A DNA stretch of 64,000 nt from the IMG/VR virus record IMGVR_UViG_3300034101_004323, positions 20,088-84,087 of that record. One strand, 5' to 3'. The notes below the pieces were generated by a model. It made no database searches and had not been told where the DNA came from. It worked only from the letters and a program-made list of their open reading frames with translations. Position numbers and translations under genes: made by a program. Of this stretch, positions 7,337-15,990 are shown piece after piece; within the stretch, counting starts at the first letter, position 1, and each line of letters starts with the position of its first letter. Source of the stretch: a virus.

Positions 7337-8945
7337 ATGGTCATTTGATTGTGGATGTTGTTTTGATATAATAGGATCATCTGGAGATAAACATAAGCTT
7401 GTCTTCTCTCCCAAGATAGAATCTATAAACTTATCATGCTCAAAAACATGGGAACTAATTTCTTCTGGCAACACAAAAGGCTGTTTTCAGTTAGAATCTA
7501 GGCTTGGGCAAATGATGGCAAAAAAGCTTAAGCCTGAAAATATAGAACAATTATCTGGTCTGATTAGTATTTTAAGACCAGGGTGCTTGGAAGCAATTAG
7601 AGAAGGTAAAAGCGTAACCAATCACTATATAGACAAAAAGAATGGATTAGAGTCTATAAATTATTTTCATGAATCATTAGAGAGATCTCTCAGTACAACA
7701 TACGGAGAGATGATATATCAAGAACAAGCCATGTCAATAGCAAAAGATTTGGCTGGATTTGATCTACAAGAAGCTGATTCTTTAAGAAAAGCCATTGGTA
7801 AGAAAAAACCTGAAGAAATGGCTAAAGTTAAACAGAAATTTTTAGACGGAGCAAAAAAACTAGGCGTTGTAAATATACAAGAAGCAGAAGAGATCTTTGG
7901 ATGGATAGAAAAAAGTCAAAGATATTCATTTAATAAATCTCACGGAATATCCTATGCTATGAACGCATACCTATCGGCTTATGCAAAAGCTCATTTTCCA
8001 GAAGCATTTTTTGTATCTTATTTAAAATTTGCAAAAGATAAAATAGATCCACAGCAAGAAATAAAAGAGTTAATAAAGAATGCTAATGAAATGGATATCC
8101 TGGTTTGCCTTCCAGATTTAAGACTGAAAAATCCAAATTTTGGCATTTTTAATAACAAGATTTATTTTGGTTTAACAGATATAAAAGGAGTTGGAGATTC
8201 TGTCTTCAGTAAGATCACTGATATCTGTATAAATATTGATCTTTATAATCTTGGATGGATGGATTTATTATTAAAGCTATTACTTAATATTAATTCGACA
8301 GCTGCAAAAGCTCTTATTTCTAGTGGAGCTATAGATTATGTATCAAAAAATAGAACAGAAATGTTATTTGAGTTCGAAATTATTAGTTCATTAACTAAAA
8401 AAGAAATAGAATATGCTAGTATGGTTACTCAAACAACAACATCTACTAAAGACATGTTAACCTATTTACTTAACCATAATAAGGTTAATGTAAAACGAAA
8501 ACAGATAATACAAAGTTTATTACAGAGTGTTAATAAGCCACCTTATTCTTTAATAGATAAGATAGAATGGCTTGCTGATACTGAAGCTTCTTTGCTCGGA
8601 ACTGCTATATCCTGTTCTAAGTTAGATAGTTATGATATAGAAATGACTAATGTAGACTGTAAAACATTTAAAACCAGTAATAATGCTGCTAATATTATTA
8701 TCGCTGGGGAAATTACTAATATTAATGTTGTAAAAACTAAAAAAGGAAAATTACCAGGACAAGAAATGTCTTTTGTTTCAATAGAGGATCAAACAGGGGC
8801 CTTAGATTCTGTTATATTTTTTCCAGAAACATATGCTAAATATAAGCATTATTTATTTGAAAATAATATTCTTATTTTTATTGGAAATAAAAGCAAAACC
8901 AAAGACGGTCTGGTTGTAGATAAATGTTTCGTTCCCAAGTCTTGA
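7329..8945 (+). CDS. dnaE: DNA polymerase III alpha, C-terminal part (fingers, clamp-binding region, OB fold)
   Basis: This continues the polymerase from the point where the 4629-6461 frame stops. GCFQLES near residues 52-58, the ISILRPG segment, YGEMIYQEQ near 124, the LRKAIGKKKPEEM helix and FNKSHG near 202 are the standard fingers motifs. A helix-hairpin-helix-like LTDIKGVG segment and a C-terminal OB fold (about 455-525) follow. It lacks the catalytic aspartates, so it cannot act alone. The first 30 residues, with FDCGCCFDI, do not align by eye with bacterial DnaE and look like a replacement N-terminus. There are no intein residues at the junction, so the halves must associate without splicing. 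ATG 7329 overlaps the exonuclease stop. Confidence 0.88.
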   Translation: MPKWSFDCGCCFDIIGSSGDKHKLVFSPKIESINLSCSKTWELISSGNTKGCFQLESRLGQMMAKKLKPENIEQLSGLISILRPGCLEAIREGKSVTNHYIDKKNGLESINYFHESLERSLSTTYGEMIYQEQAMSIAKDLAGFDLQEADSLRKAIGKKKPEEMAKVKQKFLDGAKKLGVVNIQEAEEIFGWIEKSQRYSFNKSHGISYAMNAYLSAYAKAHFPEAFFVSYLKFAKDKIDPQQEIKELIKNANEMDILVCLPDLRLKNPNFGIFNNKIYFGLTDIKGVGDSVFSKITDICINIDLYNLGWMDLLLKLLLNINSTAAKALISSGAIDYVSKNRTEMLFEFEIISSLTKKEIEYASMVTQTTTSTKDMLTYLLNHNKVNVKRKQIIQSLLQSVNKPPYSLIDKIEWLADTEASLLGTAISCSKLDSYDIEMTNVDCKTFKTSNNAANIIIAGEITNINVVKTKKGKLPGQEMSFVSIEDQTGALDSVIFFPETYAKYKHYLFENNILIFIGNKSKTKDGLVVDKCFVPKS

Positions 8946-8970
8946 CATTTGAACGCGACCGGGCTATAAT
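8942..8970 (+). promoter_or_regulatory. Consensus sigma70 promoter for ssb
   Basis: TTGACA at 8942-8947 and TATAAT at 8965-8970 are separated by exactly 17 bases, a full match to the bacterial housekeeping consensus. The -35 box overlaps the TGA stop of the dnaE C-half. Transcription would begin near 8977, about 40 bases before the ssb ATG. It suggests strong, host-polymerase-driven expression of ssb. Confidence 0.85.
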
Positions 8971-9015
8971 AGCTGCGTGGGTTGAATTTGTACTTTAATT
9001 TTGAGGAGATTTGAT

Positions 9016-9390
9016 ATGAATATCACTTTGTTAAAAGGTAATCTTGCTAGGGATCCAGATCTAAGAACAGTTTCTACTGGAGGAAAGCAAACTGCTGTTG
9101 TGAATTTTACAGTTGCTACTTCCAGAGAATATACTAAAGCTAATGGAGAAAAAGATAAGATTACTTCTTTTATCAATTGCGAAGCATGGGATAGTGGTGC
9201 TGAAGTAATTGCTTCTTCATTTAAGAAGGGCGATCTGGTTTTGATTGAAGGTTCTTTGAGAAATGATTCATGGGAAAAGGATGGAATTAAGCATAGTACT
9301 CTAAAGGTTAGAGTGAATAATTTTTCCAAGATCACTAAGCTTGCTAAGAATAACCAGTCTAATCAGTCCGAGGAAGTTGTTGCGTTCTAA
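9016..9390 (+). CDS. ssb: Single-stranded DNA-binding protein
   Basis: It coats single-stranded DNA at the phage fork. The bacterial SSB OB fold is clear: MNITLLKGNLARDPDLR at the start, VVNFTVAT, INCEAWDSGAEVIASSFKKGDLV, then VEGS-like LIEGSLRNDSWEKDG. The 124-residue protein has a short polar tail ending in acidic EEVVAF, with a terminal Phe like the protein-interaction tip of bacterial SSB. ATG 9016 follows GAGGAG at 9003-9008; the in-frame TTG at 9001 is upstream of that site and is rejected. It has its own promoter and terminator, so it is probably a single-gene transcript that also receives read-through from the replication operon. Confidence 0.93.
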   Translation: MNITLLKGNLARDPDLRTVSTGGKQTAVVNFTVATSREYTKANGEKDKITSFINCEAWDSGAEVIASSFKKGDLVLIEGSLRNDSWEKDGIKHSTLKVRVNNFSKITKLAKNNQSNQSEEVVAF

Positions 9391-9435
9391 TAATCTAATA
9401 AAATAATATAATAGGATTTTAAAGGTTAAAATATT

Positions 9436-9461
9436 AGGGGTTGCAAAACCCCTTTTATTTT
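9436..9461 (+). terminator. Rho-independent terminator after ssb
   Basis: AGGGGTT (9436-9442) pairs with AACCCCT (9447-9453) across a GCAA tetraloop, and is followed by TTTTATTTT. This is a compact intrinsic terminator directly after ssb, and it separates the replication block from the glycosyltransferase-like block. Confidence 0.85.
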
Positions 9462-9478
9462 ACCTCTTATCATAAAAT

Positions 9479-11143
9479 ATGAAACAAAAATTAAAAGTAT
9501 TAATGTGTTCTGAAGCTAGTTTTATTAATTCTGGTTTTGGTAATTATACAAGAGAATTATTAACAAGATTACACAATACTAATAAATATGAGATAGCAGA
9601 ATTTGCTTCTTATGGTATGGTTAATGATCCAAGAGATAAAAATATACATTGGAAATATTATGCTAATGCAGTAAGAGAAAATGATCCAAGAATGCAAGAA
9701 TATGCTTCTAGATCAGATAATCAATTTGGAAGATGGAGATTTGATAAGGTATTACTTGATTTTCGTCCAAATGTCGTGATTGATATTAGAGACTATTGGA
9801 TGAATAATTATCAGTCTCAGTCCCCATTAAGACCATTTTTTAATTGGGTTTTAATGCCAACTGTTGATTCGGCACCACAACAAGAATCATGGATAGATAC
9901 ATTTTTACATGCTGATGCAGTATTTACCTATTCTGATTGGGGAGCAAAAATTATACAGCAACAGAGCAATAATAAGATTAATTATGTAGGCACAGCATCC
10001 CCAGGTGTTGATCTAGAAACCTTTTGTATGAAACCAGATAGAGATTCTATAAAAGCAAAATACGGATTACCACAAGATAGTTTTGTTATTGGTTCAGTTA
10101 TGAGAAACCAAAAAAGAAAACTTATCCCCGAATTATTATTAGCTTTTAGACAATTATTAGATGAACTAGAAGCAGATGGCAGTCCATTAGCAACTAAAAC
10201 ATACCTATATCTTCATACGAGCTATCCTGATGCTGGATGGGATATTCCAGAACTATTAAGACAAAATAGATTACTCAATAAGGTTTATTTCACTTACCAT
10301 TGCTCAAAATGTCAAGCAACCCATGCCTCAGTATATACTCATCCACTTAAAATCTGTAAAAACTGCCTTGAATCATCAAGCAGATTTACTTCTGTTACAA
10401 ATGGAGTATCAAATGAAACCTTATCTGATATATATAATATGTTAGATATTTATGTTCAATATGCTATTTGTGAAGGATTTGGTATGCCTCAAGTAGAGGC
10501 TGGTGCTTGTGGTGTTCCTATAGCAACGGTAAACTATAGTGCGATGGAAGACGTTATTCATAAATTAAATGCTCATCCTATTAAAATTAAATCTTATTTT
10601 AAAGAACTAGAGACAAAAGCTATAAGAGTTTATCCAGACAATAATGATTTAGTAAAGTTTATCTTAAAGTTTATGAGACAAACTAAAAATAGACAACAAG
10701 AAAAAAGAAAAGAAACTAGAAAATTAACAGAGAAGCATTATAATTGGGATAATATTAGCAAAATATGGGAAAACTTCCTAGACTCAGAATCATTATTTAG
10801 TGCTAAAAGAAATTGGGATGATCCTCCAAAGTATTTACAGCCAATTCAAGAAAATATGCAAACATTACCAAAAGATAATTTTATGTCCATATATTCTGTA
10901 TGCGCTAATAATTTAGGAGATCCTTCTTTCTTTGGAACATCTTTATGTCTAGATATTTTAAGAGATGGAGACTATGGATTTACTCAAAATGGTATGAATT
11001 TTAATAGTACAGATATCAATCAAGCATATAAACATTTACAAATAATTATAGATAATAATAATCAAGCAGAACATGCTAGATCATCTCACATGTTATTTAA
11101 TGAAGATTTTATTGAATACTCACACATAAAAAGTAGCACATGA
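9479..11143 (+). CDS. Family 4-like glycosyltransferase with an inserted zinc ribbon
   Basis: This is a GT-B fold glycosyltransferase, likely to transfer a sugar from a nucleotide donor to DNA, a virion protein or a host glycan. The N-terminal opening has the glycine-bearing SGFGNYTREL. The donor-binding half has CEGFGMPQVEAGACGVP near residues 331-347, the E(x7)E signature of GT4. Between them a CSKC and CKNC pair near 275-298 forms a zinc ribbon that is not part of the usual fold. A tail of about 100 residues follows the GT domain. At 554 residues it is the only member of this cluster with intact GT4 signatures. No Shine-Dalgarno site is evident before the ATG, and it begins only 17 bases after the ssb terminator. 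Confidence 0.8.
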   Translation: MKQKLKVLMCSEASFINSGFGNYTRELLTRLHNTNKYEIAEFASYGMVNDPRDKNIHWKYYANAVRENDPRMQEYASRSDNQFGRWRFDKVLLDFRPNVVIDIRDYWMNNYQSQSPLRPFFNWVLMPTVDSAPQQESWIDTFLHADAVFTYSDWGAKIIQQQSNNKINYVGTASPGVDLETFCMKPDRDSIKAKYGLPQDSFVIGSVMRNQKRKLIPELLLAFRQLLDELEADGSPLATKTYLYLHTSYPDAGWDIPELLRQNRLLNKVYFTYHCSKCQATHASVYTHPLKICKNCLESSSRFTSVTNGVSNETLSDIYNMLDIYVQYAICEGFGMPQVEAGACGVPIATVNYSAMEDVIHKLNAHPIKIKSYFKELETKAIRVYPDNNDLVKFILKFMRQTKNRQQEKRKETRKLTEKHYNWDNISKIWENFLDSESLFSAKRNWDDPPKYLQPIQENMQTLPKDNFMSIYSVCANNLGDPSFFGTSLCLDILRDGDYGFTQNGMNFNSTDINQAYKHLQIIIDNNNQAEHARSSHMLFNEDFIEYSHIKSST

Positions 11144-12138
11144 AAATATTATATATAGGACCATATAGAAACGAATTGTCTATAGGACAAGCATCAAGGA
11201 ATATCGTTTCATCATTAGCAAAAGATAATGATCTGACAATTAGACATATCTATGTGCAAAACAATAACGACTATAGGATCAGTAATGATCTGTTAGTATT
11301 GGAACAAAAGGATATAGAATCATATTATGATACTATTATTCAGCATTCAACTCCTTATCTATTGGCAACATATAACAATTTAGATATTGCAAAGAAAAAC
11401 ATAGCAATACCGATCATAAATAAAACGATTAACAAAAAACAGTATCAAAATGCATTGTCTAAATTTGATAATATTCTAACAGATGATCGAGTCATAGAGT
11501 CTATTCTAACAAAATCATATGGGATAGATAATATTAAACTGTTTAATTATAATATAACTAACAATAATCTAAATAAGATAAATTTAGATATTCATAATCA
11601 AAACAAAAAATTCTATTTTATTGGATCATTCTATAATAATAAAAAAATAATAAAACTAATAATTAGTAGTTTCTATCTAGCATTTGGAGGAACCTCAGAA
11701 GTATCACTTATATTATTTATCACAGATAATTCTGATTCGGTAAAACAAGAGCTACAGAAACTAATAAATGATCTAAAAAAAGAATTAAATATCTTAACTA
11801 CGAATTACAATCATAAAATTATTGTTAAAACACTTTCTGATGAGGAATCATTATCAGTACATAACAGTTGCGATATTTATATCTCTTTACATGACTCTGG
11901 AATAGAATCAAATATTCATAGAGCAATTGCAGAAAAATATAATAATACTATTATAGACGAATCTAATACCAATATGATATATGATATTGATCAAGGTTAT
12001 GGTGATACATATTCTTTTGGAGAGTTAACGATGACAACTAATAATGCATCTCTATCTCAATCAATGATAAGTTCTATAGTAAATAAAACAACAAAAAACA
12101 ATACCACAGAAACCATAGATAAAATTTTATGTCCATAA
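11140..12138 (+). CDS. Diverged GT-B glycosyltransferase-like protein
   Basis: The opening MKILYIGPYR with SIGQASRNIV resembles the glycine-rich first loop of GT4 enzymes. The middle has the strand KKFYFIGSFYNNKK, the usual start of the donor-binding half, and later CDIYISLHDSGIE stands where the donor-binding motif is expected. The standard EGFGxxxxEA motif is replaced by SGIESNIHRAIAEK, so activity is uncertain. It overlaps the upstream gene by 4 bases (ATGA) and the downstream gene by 10. Probably the same pathway as the preceding enzyme, possibly with a different or lost specificity. Confidence 0.55.
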   Translation: MKILYIGPYRNELSIGQASRNIVSSLAKDNDLTIRHIYVQNNNDYRISNDLLVLEQKDIESYYDTIIQHSTPYLLATYNNLDIAKKNIAIPIINKTINKKQYQNALSKFDNILTDDRVIESILTKSYGIDNIKLFNYNITNNNLNKINLDIHNQNKKFYFIGSFYNNKKIIKLIISSFYLAFGGTSEVSLILFITDNSDSVKQELQKLINDLKKELNILTTNYNHKIIVKTLSDEESLSVHNSCDIYISLHDSGIESNIHRAIAEKYNNTIIDESNTNMIYDIDQGYGDTYSFGELTMTTNNASLSQSMISSIVNKTTKNNTTETIDKILCP

Positions 12139-12983
12139 ATTATCAAATACATAATATATTCCATAATATATTAACTAAACAAAAATATCCTAAGAATATT
12201 TTATATACATATACAGAAAGCTTATTCGATAAAGCTATGGAAGATATTCCAGATACTATTATGATTAATAATCAGGTATTTTTGAATATTCCATTATCCT
12301 ATGGACTATGCATAATAAATGATCCTCTTGATTTTGCACAGAATATTGGAGCGTATAATAATTTATTTGCTAATAAAGTATTATTTTTTCATGATGGACC
12401 TCCACCATCCTTAAAAAAGGAAGATCTTTTTTTATTAAAAACATCATTACAAAAATTTCCTTCTTTTAGTTTTAGTTTAAATCATGAACAATGGATGAAC
12501 CAGTCCATCCAATCTCTAAATTATGGTATCAAGAATATAGATATAGATATTAATAAAGAAAAAGATATAGTTATATTATCTACTAAAAACCATAAACAAA
12601 CAAAATTAATATACGATAATCTCAAACAGGCTTATCCAAATACAGATCTGTTAACTATTAATAGTAATCAGTCTTATGAGGATATAATAAAGATAATATC
12701 TAAATATAAAATATGTATAGATCTAGGATCATACTATAATGTCCTGTGCGGTGTTTCTGTTGGTTGCTATGGTATAACAACTAAGAAATCGTATCAAGAT
12801 GATTATATTTATCAGATATCAGATTATCAACAATTAATAGGTATTGTTAAAGATATTCTATCATCACCTATTAACATTAATGATATGAGAAAATATATAG
12901 AAGATAAGTATTGTTATGAGTCTTTTATTCAAAAAATAAGCAATATAATAACTAATTATTCAGCAAAGGCCGTACTATTATGA
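12129..12983 (+). CDS. Uncharacterised glycosyltransferase-like protein, 284 residues
   Basis: No clear family was recognised. The layout resembles a reduced GT-B protein: an N-terminal region with KVLFFHDGPPPS, then KEKDIVILSTKNHKQTK at the start of a second Rossmann-like half, then KYKICIDLGSYYNVLCGVSVGC where GT4 proteins have the donor site. It is rich in Asn, Ile and Lys, as are its neighbours. It overlaps both neighbours by a few bases, so it belongs to the same operon. It could be a non-catalytic partner of the enzyme at 9479 or a degenerate paralogue. Confidence 0.45.
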   Translation: MSINYQIHNIFHNILTKQKYPKNILYTYTESLFDKAMEDIPDTIMINNQVFLNIPLSYGLCIINDPLDFAQNIGAYNNLFANKVLFFHDGPPPSLKKEDLFLLKTSLQKFPSFSFSLNHEQWMNQSIQSLNYGIKNIDIDINKEKDIVILSTKNHKQTKLIYDNLKQAYPNTDLLTINSNQSYEDIIKIISKYKICIDLGSYYNVLCGVSVGCYGITTKKSYQDDYIYQISDYQQLIGIVKDILSSPININDMRKYIEDKYCYESFIQKISNIITNYSAKAVLL

Positions 12984-13408
12984 GTAAAAATATTAATATA
13001 GTTCTACAGAATATGAACGTCGATCTGGTTGGTTTTGAAAATGTTGTTATTGATCAAATAGCTTCGGTATATAGTTTTTCTTGTGATATTATCAATTGTT
13101 CTATTGCTAGTTTTTTTGAACATTCAAAATTTTGGATGATCATGGAAATTTTAATAGATAAATTAAAACCGGGTGGACAACTAGCAATATCAATATACGA
13201 CACTCAAAGAATTGCTGCTCTATATACAAATAACCAAATTCAAAGTTCAGATTATCTAGGACTAATGAAAAATATTAATAATTGTATATCTCTATCTGAT
13301 TTTATGGAATTTTCATCAAATAAAAAAGATATAGTAATAGCAGATATCAAGAAAGATCAATTAATAACCAATATTACAATTATCAAGAATCAAATAACAA
13401 ATGGCTAA
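12980..13408 (+). CDS. Methyltransferase-like protein lacking the SAM-binding half
   Basis: The segment EILIDKLKPGGQLAISIYD, preceded by a helix with FFEHSKFW, matches the post-motif region of class I SAM-dependent methyltransferases (xxLKPGGxLxxxxxD). The protein is only 142 residues and has no GxGxG motif I, so the cofactor-binding N-terminal half is missing. It starts 4 bases inside the preceding stop. It may be a remnant, or it may work together with a partner; sugar methylation would fit the cluster. Confidence 0.45.
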   Translation: MSKNINIVLQNMNVDLVGFENVVIDQIASVYSFSCDIINCSIASFFEHSKFWMIMEILIDKLKPGGQLAISIYDTQRIAALYTNNQIQSSDYLGLMKNINNCISLSDFMEFSSNKKDIVIADIKKDQLITNITIIKNQITNG

Positions 13409-14153
13409 TACATATTGCAAGGGTTGCGCATTCTCTAAGACTAATATAGCGATAGAAGAAGCTTGTGAATTTGATATTCCATATCATGTAAAAGATATAA
13501 AAAATATCTTAATTAAAGATGATTCTTACTATATAGAGAATTATAAGTGTAAATATGCTTTTTCAAATCAGATATTAATAGAGAATAATATTAATAAAAA
13601 TGATATAAAAGAAAAGCTTGTATTGGGATCTCATATAGCATATTATCTAATCATTAATGCTAGGCATTTATCTAAAATAGAGGATTTTATATATATAGCT
13701 GAACAAATCAACTCAATGGATATTCAGCCAAAATTAGTATCAATACTTATTGATATAAATAATACCAACAATAAAACTATTTTTGAGACACTGCATAATA
13801 ATATAAAAAAAGATATAAGATGGAAGTTACATGCTTTTTTAAATGACGTATCTTTTAACGAAGCAGCAAATATTGCGGCAGAAACAAATATACAAACCAG
13901 CGAATCAGCGCTTTTATATTTTTGGGATAGTTCTGTTTCTGATTTTAGTATAACAAATAATAGAATTAATCATATATTTTTTGTTAGAAATATTCAACAA
14001 AATAACATATTTGGATTCAGATCATCAGAATTTGATGGAATGTGCTTACCGATATCATTATATAAATCTATCATTACTCTAGTAGATAGAGACATATTAA
14101 AAGCTTTATCTTCTATAACCGATTTTTCATTAGAGACATATGAACAAGAATAA
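13401..14153 (+). CDS. Cluster protein with N-terminal cysteines, possibly GT-A-like
   Basis: The N-terminus has YCKGCAF, then C and YKCKYAF, a possible metal-binding cluster of four cysteines within about 50 residues. The rest alternates strands and helices. KLVSILIDINN, then RWKLHAFLND, and near the end FDGMCLPISLYKSI faintly resemble a family 2 (GT-A) glycosyltransferase, but the DxD metal site is not visible. Function unknown; grouping with the sugar genes rests on overlaps with both neighbours. Confidence 0.4.
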   Translation: MANTYCKGCAFSKTNIAIEEACEFDIPYHVKDIKNILIKDDSYYIENYKCKYAFSNQILIENNINKNDIKEKLVLGSHIAYYLIINARHLSKIEDFIYIAEQINSMDIQPKLVSILIDINNTNNKTIFETLHNNIKKDIRWKLHAFLNDVSFNEAANIAAETNIQTSESALLYFWDSSVSDFSITNNRINHIFFVRNIQQNNIFGFRSSEFDGMCLPISLYKSIITLVDRDILKALSSITDFSLETYEQE

Positions 14154-14850
14154 GCAACCATTATCTGCTATAATTTTAGCATCAGAAATAACAAAAGGAA
14201 TGAAATCTATTGGATCAAAAGCTCTATTGCCGATATCTGGATCAATAACAATAATAGATTATCAGATACAGTCTTTAAAGAGATTCTATAGTCCAATAGA
14301 CATATACATATGTACTGGATTTGATCATGATAAAATTGTAAAAAAAACACAGAAGTATAAAGATATAAAATATATCTATAATAAAAATTATATTAAACAC
14401 AATCAAATGGATTCTTTACTTTTGTGTTTGGATAGATATAAACTCAATCATGCATTAATAATCAATAATGGAGTATTAATTTCTGAAAAAATTCATTTAG
14501 ACACTAATACAGAAATTTTTACTATAAACTCTCCTAAAAAAACAGACTTTAGTATTGGATGCAATATTTCAAATTTATACACAAACTATCTGTTTTATGA
14601 TCTGCCTCATAAATGGGTAGAATGTGTTTTTATAAATAATGATGCTATACAAGCTTTATTGGAGTATTCAAAAATTAAGGATATTTCTAAATTATTTTTA
14701 TTTGAAGGATTAAACATTTTATCTGAAAATATTCATCCTTTGAAAACCAAAGAAATACATAAGACAGCCGCTATAAAAATTAATACGATCAAAGACTTAT
14801 CGAAAGCTAAAAAATATTATGAAAAATATATTTGTTCAAAACACGTATAA
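14140..14850 (+). CDS. Sugar-nucleotidyltransferase-like protein
   Basis: The N-terminus SAIILASEITKGMKSIGSKALLPI follows the plan of NTP-transferase enzymes (AIILAxGxGxRMxxxxxKxLLPI), which join a sugar phosphate to a nucleotide. The usual glycines of the pyrophosphate loop are replaced by SEITKG, but the KALLPI lysine is kept. A later KHNQMDSLLLCL and ALIINNGV stand where the family has NxxSL and the DGD metal site; here it is NNG, so catalysis is uncertain. It would supply an activated sugar to the nearby transferases. It overlaps both neighbours. Confidence 0.5.
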   Translation: MNKNKQPLSAIILASEITKGMKSIGSKALLPISGSITIIDYQIQSLKRFYSPIDIYICTGFDHDKIVKKTQKYKDIKYIYNKNYIKHNQMDSLLLCLDRYKLNHALIINNGVLISEKIHLDTNTEIFTINSPKKTDFSIGCNISNLYTNYLFYDLPHKWVECVFINNDAIQALLEYSKIKDISKLFLFEGLNILSENIHPLKTKEIHKTAAIKINTIKDLSKAKKYYEKYICSKHV

Positions 14851-15529
14851 CAAACTAATAAATAATTTACATTATATTAATCTTCCAGATATCAAATTTT
14901 ATTTTGATAATGTAAACAATAATTTATATAAATTATATTACAGTCTAAAATTATCTGATTGTATTTTTTCTTCATCTTCTATGAATGATGAAATCGTATC
15001 ATTTATTAATGATAATACTAATAATTCAAATATTAAAATTTATATTTATCATGATATGTATAATGAACATCTAATTAATATTATGCCTAAATGTTATCAT
15101 ATTATAGATGAGGATAATTATACTAATAATGGAATTAAATTTCCTAAAAACATTATAAATACTGATATTTACAAGATTAATCCTAATATCGTTAAAAAAG
15201 ATCGTATAGTTTTATTCTTAGAAAAAGAAACAGACATATCAGACTCTGTAAAAAATAAACTATATCCAAATGAGACAAAAATATTAATGTTTAATAATGG
15301 TAATATTCCTCATGACCAGAATATTGGATTTTTATCTGAAATAACCAGATCCGAAATTTTACAAGAATCTCGTTTCTTTGCTTGTAACAATAACTATTAT
15401 GCAATAGAAGCGGGACTATGTGGATGTGAAATACTTGATATGAATAATCTCGATAACAATATAACAAAAAATTATGAATTTTCAAGCTATATAAACTATA
15501 ATGAATATTTAGGAAAAATCTTAATATGA
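14819..15529 (+). CDS. Diverged GT-B-like protein, 236 residues
   Basis: Not assigned to a family with confidence. The C-terminal part contains FFACNNNYYAIEAGLCGCEIL, which recalls the GT4 donor-binding motif ExGxxxxEAGACGxP seen intact in the protein at 9479. The N-terminal half is short and rich in Asn, Tyr and Ile. It overlaps the nucleotidyltransferase-like gene by 32 bases and the next gene by 4. It may be a reduced paralogue of the neighbouring glycosyltransferases. Confidence 0.45.
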   Translation: MKNIFVQNTYNKLINNLHYINLPDIKFYFDNVNNNLYKLYYSLKLSDCIFSSSSMNDEIVSFINDNTNNSNIKIYIYHDMYNEHLINIMPKCYHIIDEDNYTNNGIKFPKNIINTDIYKINPNIVKKDRIVLFLEKETDISDSVKNKLYPNETKILMFNNGNIPHDQNIGFLSEITRSEILQESRFFACNNNYYAIEAGLCGCEILDMNNLDNNITKNYEFSSYINYNEYLGKILI

Positions 15530-15990
15530 AACAGAATAAAGATCTCGGTTTTCTGATACCTGTATTAGATAATACTCAGTCATCAAATATTATATGCAAT
15601 ACAATATCACGTCTAATACAATCAAGACCAAAACAACAAATATGTATTTTCAATAGTTATTCTGAAAGAATTGACACAAAGAACATTCCTGTTACTCATA
15701 TTAATCAGGCTAAATTTTTTGATGGTAATTTAATAGTATTTGATTTACATTGTTTACAGCTATCTAATCTTTTTCCTCTTATACATGAAGTATATTATTA
15801 TGCTCAAAACATTCCTTGGTCAAATGGTCAGAATCATTATGCTCAGTGGAAAGAGTTATTCGATAGGAAAAATTTAAAGATTATCTCTGCCAATAAACAT
15901 ATACATGATATATATAACATCGTATGGTCAAATTCAATAGGTATTTCGGAGACTTTTAACTATGAAACAGTCAACAAATTTATACTCTAA
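15526..15990 (+). CDS. Small protein of the sugar cluster, 154 residues
   Basis: The family was not recognised. A strand-turn LGFLIPVLDN opens the protein, and KIISANKHIHDIYNIVWS near the end is the kind of segment that closes the N-terminal half of a GT-B enzyme. It might be the acceptor-binding half whose partner is the preceding gene. ATG 15526 overlaps the upstream stop by 4 bases, and the 3' end overlaps the nuclease gene at 15962 by 29 bases. Confidence 0.4.
   Translation: MKQNKDLGFLIPVLDNTQSSNIICNTISRLIQSRPKQQICIFNSYSERIDTKNIPVTHINQAKFFDGNLIVFDLHCLQLSNLFPLIHEVYYYAQNIPWSNGQNHYAQWKELFDRKNLKIISANKHIHDIYNIVWSNSIGISETFNYETVNKFIL

Noticed and set aside
6400-7500. Split intein at the dnaE break
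   Set aside because: No intein N- or C-terminal motifs (Cys start, HN end) are visible next to either half, and the break is far from the cyanobacterial intein site.
9407-9412. TATAAT before the glycosyltransferase cluster as a promoter
   Set aside because: The -10 match has no -35 match at 16-18 bases, and it lies upstream of the ssb terminator.
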